This document shows positions 31,986 to 43,553 of a stretch of DNA of 64,000 nt, piece after piece (the stretch's first letter is position 1; each line of letters starts with the position of its first letter). The position numbers and the translations under genes were made by a program. The DNA comes from Charina bottae (lineage: Eukaryota > Chordata > Lepidosauria > Squamata > Charinaidae), in NCBI GenBank assembly GCA_023362775.1, contig JALMGJ010000002.1, forward strand, positions 60,996,914 through 61,060,913, in the 5' to 3' direction. The notes beneath the pieces are model-generated. The model was not told where the DNA came from. It was given only the letters and a program-made list of their open reading frames with translations, and did not search any database.

Positions 31986-32170
31986 TCTCCCATAATACCT
32001 CCCCCCCAAAAAAAAATACTGGCCAGCACCTCCACCCCCTAATTCCCTATCCATCTAGCCTAGATTATACTCAAGCAGGTGATTCTGAGTTAAATCAGCT
32101 CCTCAGATGCCCCCCTCATAAAACCACCACCCAAACTACTTACCTGGCCCCCTTCCCTCCTTCCCTCCCA

Positions 32171-33847
32171 TCACTTCACCCATCTGTTGGATGGATAATA
32201 AAGTATTCTCAAGTTGCTCTTAGACCTACTCCAAACATTGAGTAGCATTTGAATTTTTATGAATCCCAGATGCCATCCTTGAATAATTATACTATAAACA
32301 ATAATTCCTAAAAGAATGTTGCATTTTCCAATTAAAATGAATCCATTGTTGAATACACCTCTTCTTTAACTATAATTATATTTTGGTTTTTCTAATCACA
32401 GAATATGATCCAATATGCCTTTTGTGAGAATGGCAAGGTTAAATTCATCTAAGAAAAATTATAATTTAATACTAAATTATTTGGTCAAAGGATTCTTCAA
32501 ACAGATCCAAAATGCAATGATCAGATAATGGTGCTGCCATCATCTTCATCTTTGGGGTTATTAAACTTCTAAAATGTATAACCAAACAAACTGAGCTAAA
32601 TAAGCCTTGTTATTTTTGACTTTTAGACTTGCCTTCTAGCAAACAGGATATATTTCTTGTTTGTTTATATTTCTGTATGTCAAGTTAAGAATTTATTTTT
32701 AAAGAATCTTTTGTAAACCCCTTTAGAGGCAGAACGCCTTTGTTTTGCCAAATGCTCATTTAATCCTGAAAGCAGAATTCAGATTCCTGATCAGCTTAAA
32801 GCACTGACTGGTCAGGATAGTGTGTTTCATTTCTTTCTCATGCCTTCTGCCTCAACAGAAGTCTGTCTGGATGACAATTCCAGCTAAATGTTTACCTCCA
32901 TTTGTTATAAAATATATGCAATTACCCTTGGAAGATGCATCATGCAGCATGTATTAAATGGTTTAGAAGAGAAATCCCCTTAAAATCTCTCATTATGTAA
33001 TCCATTCTGCTTTGCATTCATTTAAGTCTGTGTCCTATTTCTGAGTATTCCCTAAATAATAGCTTCTTTTAAAAAGTTTTTGTGAGTAGTCATCTGACAG
33101 TAGATTAATGGGGTAGGAAAACTTGTCACTTTACCTTGTCTTCACAGGGCTAGAAAGTTTTGTTGGAATGTAATTTTGTATTTAAGTCAGAAAGCAGTTG
33201 CCTGTAAAAATAATTGAATTTTACATTTCTAATGGAATATAACTGACAAAGGATTTGTAAACATGTGATAGCACATGTTAAGGAACTTTTGACACGGAAA
33301 ATAGCATGCCTTTTTAAAATTTAACTGTGTAACTATTCACACAGCAATTTAGCAGAATTGTCTAAGAGAGATCTGGCCTGTTTTCTAAGTACATTTGAAA
33401 ATGTCAAGCAAGCAATTATTAGCAGAGCTTTTTATTGAACAAAATGCTTTAAAGAAAACAGATACTCCATGTTCAACAAGATTTGCCTTCCATGGAAAGA
33501 AGCTGTGTGTCCAAATATCAGTAGAAATACGCTGTGCTGGTTGTCTCAGGAACCACATGACCAGTAACTGCACTTGACTTGTCTTGGCTATCATGGGCAT
33601 TGAAAAAAATCAGATTCCCAAACTGAACTAAGTTATGCACCAATTTGGATTTTTCTAATGAAGCACTCAGCTTCATTAGTAAATTAATAAATTAATTGCC
33701 TTGCCTCTGTAAATATATGATGCTTAGCAAAATCCTTGTTCTTTAGTACAGTATTGTTTTGTTTTCCCAGACTATGTACTTTAGATTTGATGTGATATCT
33801 AATCAAGGGAAAGCAAAGAGGAGAAATGTTGTTGCAATCTTTCTCTA
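32171..33847 (+). other. ITPR1 intron, nothing recognised
   Basis: 1.7 kb of A+T-rich sequence, apparently single copy. Confidence 0.5.
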
Positions 33848-33853
33848 GTGGTA

Positions 33854-33862
33854 TATACTTTA

Positions 33863-33903
<41 letters not shown>

Positions 33904-33904
33904 G
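33854..33904. repeat. (TTAC)n microsatellite
   Basis: About twelve tandem TTAC/CTTA units, directly visible. Confidence 0.95.
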
Positions 33905-34635
33905 CATAATACAACTCAAACTGTTACTTTGGGCAGTGTACAAAAACTAAAAAAAGAAATCCATAATCACAGCATAGCTGATAAAAAGATCCTAAACTTT
34001 ACAGGGCTTTCCAAAGTGCCGCCGCTGGCGACACACCCGGCGGCGGCGACACGCGCACGCGCGGCCGGCGGCGTGGGGGGGTGCGTGGGGGCGCGCGCAC
34101 GGCGGCAGCACGGGAGGGGCGTGCGGCGGCGCGGGGGCGTGCGACGGCACGTGTGTGCATGGCGGCCGCCGTGCACACGCGCGCCGCTGCTTCCGGGTGG
34201 TGTGGCGACACACCACGCTGTGTGTGGCGACACACTTTTGTGTCGCGACACACAGTTTGGAAAGCTCTGTCCTAAACAATAAATTGGCAAACAGAACTGA
34301 ACACTTCTACAAACTCATCAACCTGACCTGAAAGCCTGGGGAAAAGCCAGGTCTTAACTGTCTTCCTAAAGGCCTCTGGGGTTGTGGCCAGCCATATGTT
34401 TGGGGGAAGATGGCATTGTTTCAGTGAAGGTACCTAGAGGGTGCCCTTCCTGTCAGAACATGTGGGACAGGCAGATACTATACTCTCAGGAGTAGGCCAT
34501 CCCACAGTTAACCCAGTCTTATGCAATGTAGTGCTTTATAGGTGATAACTAGCACCTGAATTACACCTGGAAGCCTACAAGGAGCCAGTGCAGCCTGTAG
34601 AGTAGAGGTGTAATGTGGGCATAATGAGAGATTTT
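33905..34635 (-). mobile_element. L2-type LINE fragment, antisense, split by a MITE
   Basis: Phrases such as GAAAAGCCAGGTCTTAAC and GGAGCCAGTGCAGCC are antisense L2 3' sequence. The CpG-rich MITE at 34002-34269 lies inside it. Confidence 0.6.
34002..34269 (-). mobile_element. CpG-rich hAT-type MITE, second interior type
   Basis: Ends CAGGGCTTTCCAAAGTG and AGTTTGGAAAGCTCTG. TCCTAAAC occurs at 33990-33997 and 34270-34277; four extra bases (TTTA) separate the left copy from the element end. The interior (34020-34200) is extremely G+C and CpG rich and similar to the copy at 53826. Confidence 0.85.
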
Positions 34636-34868
34636 ATTTTTATTTTATTTTATTTTTATTTATTTTATATCCCGCCTTTATTATTTTTATAAATAACTCA
34701 AGGCGACGAACGTACCAGTACTCCCTCCTCCTCCTATTTCCCCCACAACAACAACCCTGTGAGGTGAGTTGGGCTGAGAGAGAGTGACCGGCCCAAGGTC
34801 ACCCAGCCGGCTTTCAGCCTAAGGCGGGACTAAAACTCTCAGTCTCCTGGTTTCTAGCCCGTTGCCAT
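34636..34868 (-). mobile_element. Sauria SINE
   Basis: Minus strand: tRNA-like head, GGCTGGGTGACCTTGGGC, then GTTGTTGTGGGGG and the Bov-B-like tail CTTGAGTTATTTATAAAAAT with AAAGGCGGGATATAAAATAAA. Related copies at 35267 and 63075. Confidence 0.82.
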
Positions 34869-35266
34869 TGTTGCTGTATCAAAAATAAAGGACAACTTCA
34901 AAAGACAAGATAACTGAAGGAGAAAACAAAATCTGCACAATAACAAACAAGTAAACACACACACACATACAGTTCGAGCTGCATACACTTCAAAATAATT
35001 TGGAAGAATTGCTTTGGAACTTTCATAAGGGGGTGCATAGCATCTCTCTGATATTATTAAAACATCCAACTGTTTAGCCTTCCAGTGTAAGGGTGGGAGG
35101 GGAAGCTCCTTAAAGGTATCCACTTACTAAAATTAATAATATATATGTAGAGAGGTAATATGTTAGGAATTATTTCACTGATACAAGAAACCCAATGTGA
35201 ATCCAACAAGTTTTGATTGAAGGAATCTTCAAATCTCTTTGAATTTTTTGGCCAATGCCATTTTCC
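34869..35266 (+). other. ITPR1 intron between two SINEs, nothing recognised
   Basis: A short (CA)n at about 34952-34966. No gene or known repeat. Confidence 0.45.
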
Positions 35267-35527
35267 ACACTTTTATTTATTTATTTATTTAATTTTTATA
35301 ATAATTTATATTATTTTTATAAATAACTCAAGGCAACAAACATACCTAATACTCCTTCCTCCTCCTATTTTCCCCACAACAACAACCCTGTGAGGTGAGT
35401 TGGGCTGAGAGAGAGTGACTGGCCCAAGGTCACCCAGCCGGCTTTCATGCCTAAGGCGGGACTAGAACTCACAGACTCCTGGTTTCTAGCCCGTTGCCTT
35501 AACCACTAGACCAAACTGGCATTCATA
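35267..35527 (-). mobile_element. Sauria SINE
   Basis: Full-length looking copy on the minus strand: head TGGTCTAGTGGTTAAGGC at the right end, body as in 34636, tail TTGAGTTATTTATAAAAAT and (AAAT)n at the left end. Confidence 0.85.
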
Positions 35528-36840
35528 TAACTCTCATATAACTACTGACACCACTGCGTTCTGGACCAATTGAAGCTTCCAAATGGTCTTCAAGGGTAAT
35601 CCCATGTGAAGTGTGTTGCAATAATCCATTTGGAAGTGACTATGGCATGAGTAAACATGAGCAGGGACCCCCAATCCAGGAACAGGCACAACTGGTGCAC
35701 AAGACAGAGCTATACAAAAGCCACCCGACAACATATGCCACCTGCTCTTCAAGCAGGAGCTGTCAGTTCAGGAGGACCAGATTGCACACAGAATTCGAGC
35801 AAGGCAGTGCAACCCCACCCAAATTCAAAGATGAAATCTCTCCAGTTCCAGGATTTGTGGAGCCATTCAGTCTTGGAAAGGTTGAGCCAAATCCACAGCC
35901 ATTCAGTCTTGGAAAAGTTGAGCCAAAGCCTTTTCTTCCCAATTCAGACCCTCACAGCCTCCAGACACTGGGGTAGAGCCTTGACAGCTTTACTTGGATG
36001 GCTGGGGACAGAAATGTACAATTGAGTGTCATCAGCATACTGATGATATTGCACCCCGTGCTGAAAGATGACTTCCCCCAGCAGCTTCATGTAGATGTTT
36101 AAAAGGATGGGAGAAACTGGAGCCCTGAGGGACCCCGTGAAGCAGGGGTCTCAGATTAGACCTCTCTTCCCCCCATTAACACTGACTGGAACTGGCCCCA
36201 GAGGAAGGAGGAGAACCACTGCAAAACAGTGCCATCCACTCTCAACCCAAGGAGAGCCAGGATGGATGCACATTATGAACCAGCCAGAGATCATCAACAA
36301 GGGCAACCAAAGCTACCTCAATACTATATCCCAGTCTGAAAGCTGACTGAAAGAGAGCCTGGATAATCACTAACTCCATGACCCTCTGGAGCTGCAGGCC
36401 AATAACCTTCTCAACAAGCTTCCTCAAATAGGGAAGGTTGTAGCCTGGACGAAAGTTGTCCAGATCTGAGGGATCTAGCTATGGTTTCTTGAGGGTGTGG
36501 ATCATGCCCTCTATCTGAGATGGCGGAACCAGCCCTTCTCTCAAGGAATCCTACTACACCCACTTTTCCGGAGGTCTTGACCAGCAGAGAAGGGCATGGA
36601 TCTAAGACACTCTGCAGACTGCCTGCAGAGCCGAAGACCCTGTCCATTTCCTTAGAACTGACAGGATTGAACTCCTCCCAGATAACATCACAAGGACTTG
36701 CCCAGATGGAGTCCAACTCAGAACGAATCTGAGCAATGTTATCCAACAGGTGTCAAGAGTAATCCGCACAGAGACATTGAATATGCTTCCCCAGCCCCTC
36801 CTGACCCAGTAGCCAACACTCGGAAGATTAATATTATCCT
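35528..36840 (-). mobile_element. L2-type LINE, antisense copy
   Basis: The plus strand carries antisense L2 phrases (GTGTCATCAGCATACTGATG, GCCTCCAGACACTGGGG). It lies head to head with the sense L2 fragment that follows. Confidence 0.65.
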
Positions 36841-36899
36841 AATAAGGTTTTGCCTAGAATGCCTGTCTTAATTAGGAAATGGAACGTGTTTTAAAATTG

Positions 36900-37680
36900 G
36901 TTCTGCAACTTTTTTATTGCATTCAGAGGAACAGCTTCAGGTTGTGCGCCAGTTGCGCCCCTTCCTGGATCGAGAGGCCCTCTGAACAGTCACTCATGCC
37001 CTTGTCATCTCCCATATAGATTATTGGAACACGCTCTACATGGGGCTACCCTTGAAGAGTATCCAAAAGCTTTGGCTGGTTCAGAATGCGGCCGCGTGGG
37101 CAGTCACGGGTGCTATAAGATCAGCACATGTAACACCACTGCTCTGCGAGCTGCATTAGGTACCAGTTTGCTTCCAGGTCCAATTCAAGGTGTTGGTTAT
37201 CACCTTTAAAGCTCTACATGGCATGGGGTCAGGGTACCTGAGGGACCATCTCATCCCGACCACATCTACCCGCCCCACCCGGTCATACAGAGAGGGCATG
37301 CTTTGGACCCCATCAATAAAAGAATTTCATCTAGTGGGGTCCAGGAGGCATGCCTTCTCTGCGATAGCACCCGCCCTGTGGAATATCTTGCCCCCGGAGG
37401 TGAGGCGGGCGCCCTCGCTTCTGGCCTTCTGGAGGTCTTTAAAGACTTGGTTCTGCCGCCTTGCTTGGGATGAAGGAGGTAATAGTTCCTCCTGGGAGTG
37501 GTTAGCCCTGTAACATCCTCCTTTTAAGATCTCACCATCCTCTGGATTTTTTCTATTTATTATTATATTGTATTTTAAAGTGTACAGGTTTTTAATCTTA
37601 ATATTATTGTTGTAAACCGCCCAGAGTCTACTGCTGTAGAGATGGGCGGTGATAAATTTGAATAATAAATAAATAGATAA
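36900..37680 (+). mobile_element. L2-type LINE 3' fragment, sense
   Basis: Encodes VITFKALHGMGSGYLRDHL and AFSAIAPALWNILPPEV, ending with CCGCCCAGAGTC...GGGCGGTGATAAATTTG and AATAAATAAATA. Confidence 0.8.
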
Positions 37681-37956
37681 ACTTATTCCGAAAAGACATG
37701 GTCATGAGAATTATATACAGTATGTAATGAAATGAAAAAGTTTGGGGCTATAATTTTCCCTAGCATATAAGAACAAAAATATCAGCAGCTAAAATATCCA
37801 TACTTGTGACAATATGTGTACCAAATATTAGTATGAGAATTATATAAGTGTTGTGTATGTGTTTTCAAATTTCTGCACGATTCCACACCTAGAGTTAAAA
37901 ATTATAGTAGTGTGGAAGTGGAAGTCTGCAATTAGGTGCACACAGTAGAAACCATT

Positions 37957-40900
37957 GTTGTTGTTCAGTCGTTTAGTCGTGTCCGACTCTTCGTGACCTC
38001 ATGGACCATAGCACGCCAGGCCTTCCTGTCCTCCACTGTCACCCAGAGCTTACTCAAATTCATGTTCATTACATCAGTGATGCTATCTAACCATCTCATC
38101 CTCTGCCATCCCCTTCTCCTTTTGCCTTCAGTCTTTCCCAGCATCAGGGTCTTTTCCAGTGAGTCCGCTCTTCGCATTAGGTGGCCAAAGTATTTGAGCT
38201 TCAGCTTCAGCATCTGTCCTTTCAATGAGCAGTCAGGGTTGATTTCCTATAGGATTGACTGATTTGACCTCCTTGCAGTCCAAGGGACTCTCACGAGTCT
38301 TCTCCAGCACCACAGTTCAAAAGCATCAATTCTTCGGCACTCAGCCTTCCTTATGGTCCAACTCTCACTGCCATACATTACTACTGGAAAAACCATAGCT
38401 TTAACTATATGGACCTTTGTCGGCAAGGTGATGTCTCTGCTTTTTAATATGCTGTCTAGGTTTGCCATAGCTTTCCTCCCAGGGAGCAAGCGTCTTTTAA
38501 TTTCATGGCTGCAGTCACCATCTGCGGTGATCTTGGAGCCCAAGAAAATAAAATCTGTCACTGCTTCCATTTCTTCCCCTTCTATTTGCCAGGAAGTGAT
38601 GGGACCAGATGCCATGATCTGAGTTTTTTTAATGTTGAGTTTCAAGCCAGCTTTTGCACTCTCCTCTTTCACCCTCATCAAGAGGCTCTTTAGTTCCTCT
38701 TCACTTTCTGCCATTAGGGTGGTATCGTCTGCATATCTGAGGTTGATATTTCTCCCGGCAATCTTAACTCCGGCTTGTGATTCATCCAGCCCGGCATTTC
38801 TCATGATGTACTCTGCATATAAGTTAAATAAGCACGGTGATAATATACAGCCTTGTCGTACTCCTTTCCCAATTTTGAACCAGTCGGTTGTTCCATGTCC
38901 GGTTCTAACTGTTGCCTCTTGACCCGCATACAGGTTTCTCAGGAGACAGGTAAGGTGGTGTGGTACTCCCATCTCTTTAAGAATTTTCCACAGTTTGTTG
39001 TGATCCACACAATCAAAGGCTTTAGTGTAGTCAATGAAGCAGAAGTAGATGTTTTTCTGGAACTCTCTTGCTTTTTCCATGATCCAGCGAATGTTGGCAA
39101 TCTGATCTCTAGTTCCTCTGCCTCTTCAAAACCCAGCTAGCACTTCTGGTAGTTCTCGGTTCACATACTGCTGAAGCCTAGCTTGTAGGATTTTGAGCAT
39201 AACCTTGCTAGCATGTGAAATGAGCGCAATTGTACGATAGTTTGAACATTCTTTGGCATTGCCCTTCTTTGGAATTGGAACGTAAACTGACCTTTTCCAA
39301 TCCTGTGGCCACTGTTGAGTTTTCCAAATTTGTTGGCATATTGAGTGCAGCACTTTAACAGCATCATCTTTTAGGATTTTAAATAGCTTGGCTGGGATAC
39401 TGTCTTCTCTGCTAGCTTTGTTGTTAGTAATGCTTCCTAAGGCCCACTTGACTTCACTCTCTAGGATGTCCGGCTCAAGGTCAGTGACCACACCATCGTA
39501 TTTATCAAGGATATTAAGATCTTCCTTGTATAGTTCTTCTGTGTATTCTTGCCACCTCTTCTTAATCTCTTCTGCTTCTGTTAGGTCCCTGCCTTTTTTG
39601 TCCTTTATCATGCCCATCTTTGCACAAAATGTTTCCTTGATATCTCCAATTTTCTTGAAGAGATCTCTAGTCTTCCCCATTCTATTGTTTTCCTCGATTT
39701 CTTTGCATTGTTCATTTAAGAAGGCCTTCTTATCTCTCCTTGCTATTCTCTGGAAATCTGCATTCAGTTGGTTATATCTTTCCCTTTCTCCCTTGCCTTT
39801 TGCTTCCCTTCTTTCCTCAGCTATTTGTAAAGCCTCATCAGTCAGCCACTTTGCTTTCTTGCATTTCTTTTTCTTTGGGATGGTTTTAGTTGCTGCCTCC
39901 TGTACAATGTTACGAACCTCCATCCACAGTTCTTCAGGCACTCTGTCTACCAGATCTAATCCTTTAAATCTATTCCTCACCTCCACTGTATATTCATAAG
40001 GGATATGATTTAGGTCATACCTGAGTGTTCTAGTGGTTTTCTCTACGTTCTTCAGTCTAAGCCTAAATTTTTCAATAAGAAGCTCATGATCTGAGCCACA
40101 GTCAGCTCCAGGTCTTGTTTTTGCTGATTGTATAGAGCTTCTCCATCTTTGGCTGCAAAGTATATAATCAATCTGATTTCGGTATTGACCATCTGGTGAT
40201 GTCCATGTGTAGAGTCGTCTCTTGTGTTGTTGGAAAAGAGTGTTTGCTATGACCAGCGTGTTCTCTTGACAAAACTCTATTAGCCTTTGCCCTGCTTCAT
40301 TTTGTACTCCGAGGCTGATCTTGCCTGTTATTCCGGTTATTTTTTGACTTCCTACTTTAGCATTCCAGTCCCCTATGATGAAAAGGACATATTTTTTGGT
40401 GTTAGTTCTAGAAGGTGTTGTAGGTCTTCATAGAACCAGTCAACTTCAGCTTCTTCGGCATCAGTGGTTGGGGCATAGACTTGGATCACTGTGATGTTGA
40501 ATGGTTTGCCTTGGATTCGAACTGAGATCATTCTGTCCTTGTTGAGGTTGTACCCCAGTACTGCCTTTCCCACTCTTTTATTGACTATGAGAGCTACTCC
40601 ATTTCTTCTAAGGGATTCTTGCCCACAGTAGTATATATAATGGCCTCCTGAATTAAATTCACCCATTCCTGTCCATTTTAGTTCGCTGATTCCCAAGATG
40701 TCGATGTTCAATCTTGTCATCTCATGTTTGACCACATCCAGCTTACCTTGATTCATAGATCTTACATTCCAGGTTCCTATGCAATATTGTTCTTTACAGC
40801 ATCGGACTTTCCTTCCACTTCCAGACACATCCACAACTGAGTGTCCTTTCGTCTTTGGCCCAGCTGCTTCACTCTTTCTGGAGCTACTCGGAATTGCCCT

Positions 40901-41148
40901 CTGCTCTTCCTCAGTAGCATTTTGGACACCTTCCGACCTGAGGGGCTCATCTTCCGGCGTCATATCTTTTAGCCTTTTGATACTGTCCATGGGTTTTCTT
41001 GGCAAGGATACTGGAGTGGTTTGCCATTTCCTCCTCCAGTGGACCACGTTTTGTCAGAACTCTCCATCACGACCTGTCCGTCTTGACCTGACTTCATTGA
41101 TTTATGCAAGCCCCTTCACCACGACAAGGCAGTGATCCATGAAGGGGA
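37957..41148 (-). mobile_element. Nearly complete Bov-B LINE with 10-bp target duplication
   Basis: 3192 bp on the minus strand, from a 5' region with ACTGCCTTGTCGTGGTGAAG to a 3' end CTGAACAACAACAAC. AGAAACCATT flanks it on both sides (37947-37956 and 41149-41158). Length is close to a complete Bov-B. It is the most intact autonomous element in the window. Confidence 0.95.
37965..41047 (-). pseudogene. Bov-B ORF: endonuclease and reverse transcriptase with three lesions
   Basis: The endonuclease starts in YCIGTWNVRSMNQGKLDVV with the usual ISELKWTGMGEF and IIGDWNAKVG. The reverse transcriptase has FIDYTKAFDCVDH, GVRQGCILSP and the active site LRYADDTTLMAES. The C terminus has FELWCWRRLVRVPWTARRSN, YFGHLMRRADSLEKTLMLG and KSRTRLND. 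Only three breaks are seen: a one-base frameshift in a T6 run (40392-40397), an in-frame TGA at 39128-39126 and an in-frame TAG at 38249-38247. Both stops can each be one transition from a sense codon. Product of this copy cannot be full length. Confidence 0.92.
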
Positions 41149-41158
41149 AGAAACCATT

Positions 41159-41854
41159 AGAAGGAATATATTACTTCTCTGTATCATGTGAAATCAATTG
41201 ATAGGACCCAGAGTGGTTTTGATGATATTTTTATAGTTATAGTTCCTAATCTGCATGCATTTAGGCAATAAAAGGAAGGTGGTAGCATTACCAATTAAAA
41301 TGCATTCATCCTAATCTAGAAGTGAGTGATTTCCCACAAAGGGCCATCATGGATGTTCCCCCAGGTTATAACTTTAGCAGATTTCATACATTCATCTGAC
41401 AGTCTGATTAGAATGAGAATTGTGTCTGCTCATGTTCCTGTCCTATACTTATTGGAAGAAAAGTTTGAACAAGCATCTGTATTTATACAAGAAAATGATG
41501 GTGTAGATTGATAAGGTTATAGGAGAATGTTTCAACACACTTTTTAGAAATATATCTCGGGAACAGTTTTTCTCCTGGAATATTTCTTTTCTTTTCTCTT
41601 TTTTTCATTTTTGTAAATGCCACATAGCGATAATGGGCTAGAGGCAGCCCTCTGCTAAGACTGAGGCCATAAGTATTGTCCTCAATCACACAGTCTTGTT
41701 AACCCAGGAAATTTATCAATGATCCAAAGGGTCTTGGGTATACAAAATATGCCTGGAATGAAGGATGGATTTCAGACAATTGCTGAAGTGTCTTCTAAAT
41801 AACAGCACAAATGAATTTAAAATAATGCTGTTCGAATAAGTACAAAGTCATTTA
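41159..41854 (+). other. ITPR1 intron, nothing recognised
   Basis: About 700 bases between the Bov-B and a SINE. Confidence 0.5.
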
Positions 41855-41865
41855 TATAACAACCC

Positions 41866-42210
41866 ATAAAAGGTAAAGGTAAAGGTTCCCCCCGCACATT
41901 TGTGCAGTTGTGTCCGACTCTAGGAGCCGGTGCTCATCTCCGTTTGTTAGCCAAAGAGCCAGCGTTGTCTGAAGACGCTTCCACGGTCATTTAGCCGGCA
42001 TGACGCATGTGGAACTCTGTTACCATCCCACCGAAGTGGTACCTATTAATCTACTTGCATTTGCATGCTTTCGAATTGCTAGGTTGGCAAGATCTGGGGT
42101 GAGTGCGGGAACTCACTCCGTCATACGGGGCTAGGGATTCGAACCTCCGAACTTGCGATCTTCCAATCTACAAGCCTGGCGTCTTACCCGCTGAGCCACC
42201 ACACCCCTTC
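41866..42210 (-). mobile_element. tRNA-derived SINE, full length
   Basis: Right end gives the head GGTGTGGTGGCTCAGCGG and B box GGTTCGAATCCC on the minus strand; left end carries the tail GGGGGGAACCTTTACC. An 11-bp duplication TATAACAACCC flanks it (41855-41865, 42211-42221). Confidence 0.92.
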
Positions 42211-42221
42211 TATAACAACCC

Positions 42222-42838
42222 CTATGGTATAATAAATATATAAATTTGACCCTTTAGAAAAAGGTTACCATAAGCCAGTGCACTTCTCCATGGTAATTCA
42301 GCTAGAATGGATCAGCAAGAAGTAAATTAAAATCTAGTGAAGAAAAGTATTGAGGATTTTTTAAATCATAAATGAAAATTATTTCTAAATGTATACAATA
42401 ATGAAAAATTATCCACATATAGGCTAATTAAAGAAGAAGGTCAGTCAGACAAAACCCAGAGAAAATTGAATATAAAGGAAAAAGTCCAAGATGATATCAA
42501 TTGGGCAAAATAATCCATTTTCTACTTTGTGGAGCATAGGGAAATGTGTGCTTTCTCCTCTCAAAACACAGCACAAAATTGAGCATTTATAGTTTATACT
42601 TCTTTGTGGTGATGTACCCATGCATAAGCTATTGCTCGAATCATCTTTTGCTGAAGTTTTTAGTCAGTCTTTATCGTACTAACTATCTAGCAAAAACATA
42701 GTGCCTTAGAGTGCTCCTCACACACATGGACTGTATTAGATCTTTCTGCCACTTGGATTTTATTCTTATTTTACAACTAAATAGTTTATTAAATAATAAC
42801 TGTATTTATATTTTACATATTGTACTTGTATTTTATGA
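42222..42838 (+). other. ITPR1 intron, nothing recognised
   Basis: About 600 A+T-rich bases. Confidence 0.5.
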
Positions 42839-42945
42839 TTATTGTTTTAACAGATCATTTTATTGTAAACCGCCCAGAGTCCCTCCTGTGGAGGGAGATG
42901 GGCGGTGATAAAAATTTGATAAATAAATAAATAAAAAAACATGCA
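42839..42945 (+). mobile_element. L2 3' tail fragment
   Basis: AAACCGCCCAGAGTCCC, GATGGGCGGTGATAAAAA and (AAAT)n, the L2 tail. The upstream limit is unclear. Confidence 0.65.
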
Positions 42946-43205
42946 TATAAGTACAGTAGGATCCAAAAAGACTTTAATTTTTCCCTTGTTGAAATTGTAG
43001 CAATCCTCATGGAGAAAGGGAAATAAAAGAAATAATTTTTTCATGTCTCTTTGAAACATCTGCAATTTGTTTTGGAAAACATCTTCTCCTAAGTTGAATG
43101 GTCAATAATGGACATCAATAATGATGGTGCTTTTATTCATTCTTCCACATTTTAACCCTGATGCTTTTATTTATTTCACCAAGTTTCCTTCCCTTGGATT
43201 TCTAT

Positions 43206-43544
43206 AAGGTAAAGGTAAAGGTTCCCCCCGCACATTTGTGCATTTGTGTCCGACTCTAGGGGCCGGTGCTCATCTCCGTTTGTTAGCCAAAGAGCCAGCA
43301 TTGTCCGAAGACGCTTCCACGGTCATGTGGCTGGCATGACGCACACGGAACGCTGTTACCTACCCACCAAAGTGGTACCTATTAATCTACTTGCATTTGC
43401 ATGCTTTCAAATTGCTAGGTTGGCAAGAGCTGGGGCTAGTGCGGGAGCTCACTCCGTCACGCGGGGCTAGGGATTCGAACCTCCGAACTTGCTATCTTCT
43501 GATCGACAAGCCTGGCGTCTTACCTGCTGAGCCACCACACCCCA
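43206..43544 (-). mobile_element. tRNA-derived SINE, full length
   Basis: Same family as 41866. GATTTCTAT flanks it (43197-43205, 43545-43553). Confidence 0.9.
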
Positions 43545-43553
43545 GATTTCTAT

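Larger units (their letters stand above)
28951..32170 (-). mobile_element. L2-type LINE, long antisense copy with nested insertions
   Basis: On the minus strand near 29815-30058 it encodes GVQYHQYANNTQLYIW and ATRIWMQRNRLNSSKTKWL, L2 reverse-transcriptase motifs. Upstream ORF sequence continues to about 31557 and resumes after 31985. A SINE (29019-29573) and a 5'-truncated Bov-B-like copy (31558-31985) inserted later. No long open frame remains. Confidence 0.7.

Noticed and set aside
33967..34290. Several overlapping 60-144 codon frames rich in Arg, Ala and Pro
   Set aside because: G+C-rich MITE interior has few stop codons in any frame; no domain and no conservation between the two interior types. 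The same applies to 53747-54155.
35528..36840. Host exons in the open stretches at 35611-36025
   Set aside because: They lie in antisense L2 sequence.
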